A DNA stretch of 64,000 nucleotides from Cubamyces lactineus. Taxonomy: Eukaryota > Basidiomycota > Agaricomycetes > Polyporales > Polyporaceae. The stretch is taken from the NCBI GenBank assembly GCA_022376465.1, contig JACDTU010000010.1, positions 124,001 through 188,000 of the forward strand. The letters are read 5' to 3'. The notes below the pieces were generated by a model. The model made no database searches, was not told where the DNA came from, and was given only the letters and a program-made list of their open reading frames with translations. A program made the translations under genes and the position numbers. Below, one piece after another: positions 59,686 through 64,000 of the stretch; the first letter of the stretch is position 1, and every line of letters starts with the position of its first letter.

Positions 59686-60438
59686 GCCCGCATCGCAAGA
59701 GCGTGACAGCGCTCCTGCAACTCAAGCCCGCATCGCAACCCCCTTATCACTATTTCCTATTTGTCCTGTCTCGTCACTCCTGCATCCTATCCACACTGCG
59801 GTCTGTAGCCTTGTAGAACCCCTTAACACCACCCCCGCTGTACCAAAAGGCACCCCTCCCCCTCCTCTCCTTTCTGTGTTTCCCCCATCTTGCTTACCTC
59901 TCCACTATGGCTCTTCTCTCGTTCCACTTCTCACCTTGGGTCTCGCTTTAACGCTTGTGTGTTTCTTCCTTGCCATCGGGGACCTCTCTCGTTCGTTCTA
60001 TTGATTATGGCATCCCAGGCGACCTGTGGGGCAGCAGCTGTCTCTCGTTTGCGTTCTTTTCCTTGTTTGTGTTTTCCTTTTGCATCGTTTCGTCGACTTT
60101 CCCTAGCACTGGCACGTACATACGGTATCCCGCCACGCACGACCGCAGACTTTATCTATACCCGAGCTCTTATAAGTATGTATACCATCCTAACTACGGA
60201 TCCATACAATGCATACCATTGTCTTCTGGATAGACGACAATCGCTGACTGGTATCGAGAAATTAAGAAGGGGTGAATGGCAAACGCTGATCGAAGACACA
60301 GACGGAACTAAGCTAGCGAAACCGACGCAGTAAAGCGGGCATATAGGCAATTGAACAGCGAAGAAATGTAGATCGACAGACAGGTAGGCAAGAATACGGA
60401 CATGGTGCGAGATCAGATCATGAGCCGTGTTCGTACGT
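59686..60438. other. Gap between convergent RhoGAP and BTB genes
   Basis: About 750 bases of presumed 3' UTRs, T/C-rich on the plus strand. No gene supported. Confidence 0.45.
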
Positions 60439-62328
60439 TCATGTTTGCTCGCGGGACCGCTTGGGTCGCGCCGCGGGCTCGTTGTGCAGCGAGCAGTACA
60501 GGAAGTGGCGACGAGGCCCGGACGTCGCCGTCCCCGCCACAGCAGCCACGCGCGCCCCAAGCGGTGCAGTGTCTGTGCCGCTGCCGCGCACGCCCAAGGA
60601 GAACATACGATCGAACACTGTTTGGCTCCCCAAACGCAATCAGCGAAACGCGCAGAAAATGAGGGACATGCAATCGAGTCAAAGGGTAAGACGTACAGGT
60701 TGCGACGAACGCCTTCGCGGTCGTTTGGCAGCTGAGGTGGGTGAGCGAGAGTGGGGGGCTGACGCCCTCGAGCGTGCGGAGGTACCGGAAGACCATGGAG
60801 GGCTGGCAGGGCCCGAAGCGGAAGACGGCTTGGTACGCCTGCTTCCACTTCTCTTCGAGTAAACGGGCGCAATTGGCTGGGTCTGGACACGACTGGCACT
60901 GAATCCGAAACGTCGTAAGAATGAGCGGTTCCGGACAACATACGGGGAAGAAGGCGGGGACGACTCACGCATTGGTACTCCTTCGCGATCTGCACGAGCC
61001 CGAGCTTCAGCACTCGCTCTAGGAACCATGTACGGCGCTTCTCGAGCTTGAGGAGCGTTGCCTGTGAGAGCGTGCCAAGCTCCTCCTCAGACCAACCACC
61101 GGGGTTGTCGAGCACGAAGCGGCTGGCTTCACGATAGAGCTCCTCTTCATCGAAGAGTTCGGCGATACGCATCGCCTTGAGCGGGCGGCCCGCAGCGTGT
61201 GTGAGCAGGAACGTGAGGCATTCGGTCTGCAGCGCGGGCACGTGCAGCTTGTGCGCGATGTTCATGAGCCCCTCGACGTTGTTCCATGTGATGGTGCATA
61301 CGAGACTGCGAAATGAATGCGTCGTGTGTGGGAGTGAGCGAAAGCGCGTGAGTGAGACATGCTCGTGTCATGTAATGTTTGAGGCGTTCGCGTACTGTGG
61401 ATAAATGTACTTCAGGAAGTCGTGGAATGTGCTCGCCTGTTCAGTGTGGACGTCGGGTGAGTGAGTGCCCTGAGTGGGACGGAACAATAACGCTATCTGA
61501 CCTTCTCTTCTTTCAGGACAATTATTGCATCCGGCCGTGGCTCGTCACCTTTCGCGACCCGCTTCGCAGAGCGGGACGCGGGTGCGGACTTGCCGTCCAC
61601 ATCCGCCGTAGCCTTACCTTTTCCCTTAGTGTCAGGGCTAGTCGGCGTCGGCGGGTTCGATTTCTGTAGTTTGTTCAAACTATCCTCTCGTGCCTTCGCC
61701 TTATCCGCCGAACTGGGCTCGCCATCGCTAGGCTCGTCCGCGTTGATGTCAATGTCGAGGTCGATCTCATCTGGGTCGAGGTCCGGGTCAATGGGCGCAA
61801 ACGTGATCTCTGAGCGGCGCTGGGTAGCAGAGCTCGACCCTGGGACTGAAGGCGGCTGCGAGATGGTTATGACAGAGGACACGGACTGTGGTCGTCCTGG
61901 TTCGCGCTCCGTCTCAGCCCACCCGCCGCTCAGTGCAGCCTGGAAGAAGGCAGAGGCGAAATAGAGCACCTCCTTGTGCGCCCTGTTCATACAAGAACAC
62001 TCTCAGTCACGAGATAGCTGCACCGTATTGGAGGGGATACCCACCAAAACGTGGTGGACTCAACGACGATCTTGACATTGCCGGGGAACTTGTACGAGCG
62101 CGTAAACGTCTCGTCTATCTCTATAGGGTCTTCCATATCTCCGTTTGTACTGAGGGAGGAAGCTATGCCATCAGACTCGTAGTCCTCAAAGTACCAGGTG
62201 GGGGAGCCTGCGGATCTGAAAATGCCTGCGGCTGCGGCGTGGGTCTCTGTTGGGGAGCTGAGAGAGGCGGAATTGAGGTTGTTCTGTCCTCTAGAATTTC
62301 TGGCAATGAGGATATGAGGCGGGTTCAT
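60439..62328 (-). CDS. BTB/POZ domain protein
   Basis: Six exons (62328-62045, 61982-61502, 61436-61396, 61305-60969, 60898-60697, 60617-60439) encode 507 residues; the fifth exon could start at 60892 instead. The BTB fold is split by a long acidic insert: VKIVVESTTFWAHKEVLYFA, then FFQAALSGG, and after the insert ASTFHDFLKYIYPHL and LHVPALQTECLTFL. A BACK-like helical region and a Cys-containing segment (SCPDPANCARLLEEKWKQ) follow. BTB proteins dimerise and often serve as Cul3 adaptors; without a recognisable C-terminal domain this role is only a possibility. Similar insert-bearing BTB proteins are common in basidiomycetes. Exon 3 is only 41 nt. Confidence 0.8.
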
Positions 62329-62477
62329 CGTCGGCGGGAGAGCCTTGGATGGGGTTCCACTGCCAAATGTCCGTCTCCGTGTATTCCGCTCACAACTCCC
62401 AGCTTCTCAGCCTGCACAGCATGCCGTAGCCAGGGTAGCCATCTCTCCAAGCACTGTCAACGCGCCCCACAATTAAC

Positions 62478-62557
62478 GGCGCTATAGTGTAGTGGTTATC
62501 ACTTGGGATTCTGATTGCAGTGTTCCCAAAACCCAGGTTCGAGCCCTGGTAGCGCCT
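62478..62557 (+). tRNA. tRNA-Gln (CTG), with 8-nt intron
   Basis: The acceptor stem GGCGCTA pairs fully with TAGCGCC, with discriminator T as usual for fungal Gln. The anticodon stem is TGGGA/TCCCA, with anticodon CTG at 62511-62513. A short intron of about 8 nt lies after position 37. The T arm is CCAGG-TTCGAGC-CCTGG. A T-rich run follows. Confidence 0.88.
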
Positions 62558-63275
62558 CTTCTCTTTTGCTTTTGCTCTCACCGCCACATACAAGTTACAG
62601 CCTCGAAAACTCCGAATCAGTTCTCCGGCGCTCCCGTGTAAATCATCTTATTCCTGTTCTTTTCTTTGTACAGCGTGTCAGTGCGTACGTTCTGCAATGC
62701 AGCCGGGGCTAACTATTCAGCAGCACAGAGATATGTACATGACATCACACCGAAGCGACATAGAATGTACACACTGCTAGAACTCGGACAGAGGCTTGGT
62801 TTGCTCGCGCTCCTCCGAGCTTCAGCTCCCTCCTAGCAATCTTCCGCAGCCTACCCTCATTTTGTGCGGCGCACTGATCCACTCTGGCGACGCTCGTCCA
62901 TGTTCTGGCCAGTACCCGACGCACTTCTTGTTTCGCCCCCAACCCTGAATGCTCTAAACGCTGGCTGTGATGATGGTGGCTCGAGCGGAACATTTACGTT
63001 CATCGATCCCTCTTGCACCAGTACGCTCAAGGCTAGACGATACGATACCCATCTTGTTGCGTTATATCCAAATGCCATCCGCCGATCTCACGCACTTTGG
63101 CCGAGAAGAATGCTGTGAACGATCAGAGCTGTAATGCAGGGCTGTAATGCTCTGGTTATAACCGTGTTCACCGCTATGTGCTCCCTGTCCTCGTCCTCTG
63201 GTCGACTCCGTCTTGGACCCTTGTCCTCCGGTCTCCCGTCCCTACTTCGCTAATAGCGTACGCTCGGGTTCAAGG
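62558..63275. promoter_or_regulatory. Upstream region of GH18-like gene
   Basis: About 700 bases with no supportable gene. A TTATAA-like element at 63156-63161 lies about 120 bases before the ATG of the next gene. Confidence 0.4.
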
Positions 63276-64000
63276 ATGCATTCGTTCTCGTTCTCCTCTG
63301 TATCATATATCGCCCTCGGGCTCCTCGGGTTCTTGTCTGCGGTGTCCTCAACTCCGTCATCAAATAAGTGGTCAGACAAGTCTAGTACCGACGTCTGGCC
63401 CACAAATACCACTTATCCGGGATGGGGCTCTGGCAGTGGCAACTCGACTGGCTCATCTGGCTCTTGGAACTCGACTACTCCAGGCTCGGGAAATGCGACA
63501 ACGCCTTCGTCTGGCAACTCTACGTCGTCGAGCGGCGGCACAAATCCCTCTGAGTACGGGTCCACACCTGCCTTCGTGGTATACACAGACAAGAACACCG
63601 GTGGCGATATCCTTCCTCCTGCGTCCGAGATGGAGGTGAGCTTGATGCTGACTCGAAGTCAATCCCAAACGGTTCTGTGCTGACCTGATTTACAGGGCTA
63701 CAGCGTCGTGTAGGTTCTAGCTGCATATACGACGTCCATACCTAGCTCAAGTTTTGATCACGTTGCGGCAGCGTTCTATCATTCCTCCTCATCTCTGGTG
63801 CAGCAGATCAGGCCGAAGCGTGGGCATCCCTGGGTGACAGCCAGAAAGCGGCGATCAAGAACGATTACAATGGGGCCAACATCAGCATTGTCGTCTCTGC
63901 ATTCGGCTCGACCGACGCGCCCACGACGTCTGGCGCAGATCCAGTCGACACCGCGAACACAATGGCGCAATGGGTCTTGGACAACCAGCTCGACGGCATT
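63276..64000 (+). CDS. Secreted GH18-like protein, cut by window edge
   Basis: Partial: exons 63276-63635, 63696-63709 and 63772 to the window end. A signal peptide (about 24 residues, SYIALGLLGFLSAVSS) is followed by a Ser/Gly/Thr/Asn-rich, probably glycosylated segment. The domain then starts: PAFVVYTDKNTGGDILP, VVLSFLLISGAADQAEAW, IKNDYNGANISIVVSAFGST and ANTMAQWVLDNQLDGI. This matches the first strands of a GH18 (chitinase-like or narbonin-like) barrel. The catalytic DxxDxDxE, expected directly after LDGI, is beyond the window, so activity cannot be judged. The second exon is a 14-nt micro-exon. Confidence 0.7.

Noticed and set aside
1..64000. Search for a transposable element, CRISPR array, prophage, biosynthetic cluster or viral remnant.
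   Set aside because: No terminal repeats, transposase, reverse transcriptase, regular repeat-spacer units or viral proteins were recognised; the sequence reads as ordinary fungal nuclear DNA.

Overview
This is nuclear DNA of a filamentous basidiomycete, most likely an Agaricomycete and plausibly a wood-decaying polypore. The evidence is dense, mostly short (about 40-70 nt) GT-AG introns, GC-rich third codon positions, tandem CBM1-carrying acetylxylan esterases, GH16 and GH18 hydrolases, and a fungal kinetochore DAD4. The species cannot be named from the sequence alone. All gene models below were built by reading exon frames and splice sites by eye; phases were checked so that each listed model is a continuous reading frame unless stated otherwise.

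Layout. 0.3-0.65 kb: DAD4. 2.2-6.4 kb: two tandem secreted CE1 esterases with N-terminal CBM1. 6.4-10.4 kb (minus): a complete Mios/Sea4 (GATOR2/SEA) gene. 10.5-12.2 kb: two small unrecognised genes. 12.6-21.2 kb: three tandem F-box genes, each with nine exons at equivalent positions. 21.6-23.5 kb (minus): an orphan protein with seven predicted membrane segments. 24.4-25.5 kb (minus): KTI12. 26.4-28.5 kb: a PSR-like CTD phosphatase. 30.6-34.2 kb (minus): a membrane plus coiled-coil protein. 34.3-35.3 kb (minus): an irregular, possibly decaying gene. 35.8-38.1 kb: PAM16 (minus) and RPA43 (plus), divergent. 38.2-40.0 kb: two identical intron-containing tRNA-Lys genes around an SDR. 40.2-44.0 kb: divergent GH16 glucanase and secreted aspartic protease. 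44.2-45.2 kb (minus): PHS1 dehydratase. 45.6-46.6 kb (minus): a Gln/Pro-rich bZIP. 47.9-49.8 kb: a second PSR-like phosphatase. 51.9-52.8 kb: a cluster of small uncertain genes. 54.1-59.7 kb: LIM-LIM-C1-RhoGAP. 60.4-62.3 kb (minus): BTB/POZ protein. 62.5 kb: tRNA-Gln. 63.3 kb to the window edge: a truncated GH18-like secreted protein.

Themes. Conserved single-copy housekeeping genes (DAD4, Sea4, KTI12, PAM16, RPA43, PHS1) alternate with lineage-expanded accessory genes: esterases, F-box proteins and phosphatases. Extracellular hydrolases (CE1 x2, GH16, aspartic protease, GH18) occur in three places. No rRNA, transposon, CRISPR array or bacterial operon was recognised. The most unusual observations are the F-box array with a shared C-terminal Cys/His motif, the esterase CBM1 in which the binding aromatics are all Phe, the PSR-like paralog pair with identical catalytic exons, and several odd gene structures (a start-codon-only exon, 14-nt and 20-nt micro-exons, a GC-AG intron).
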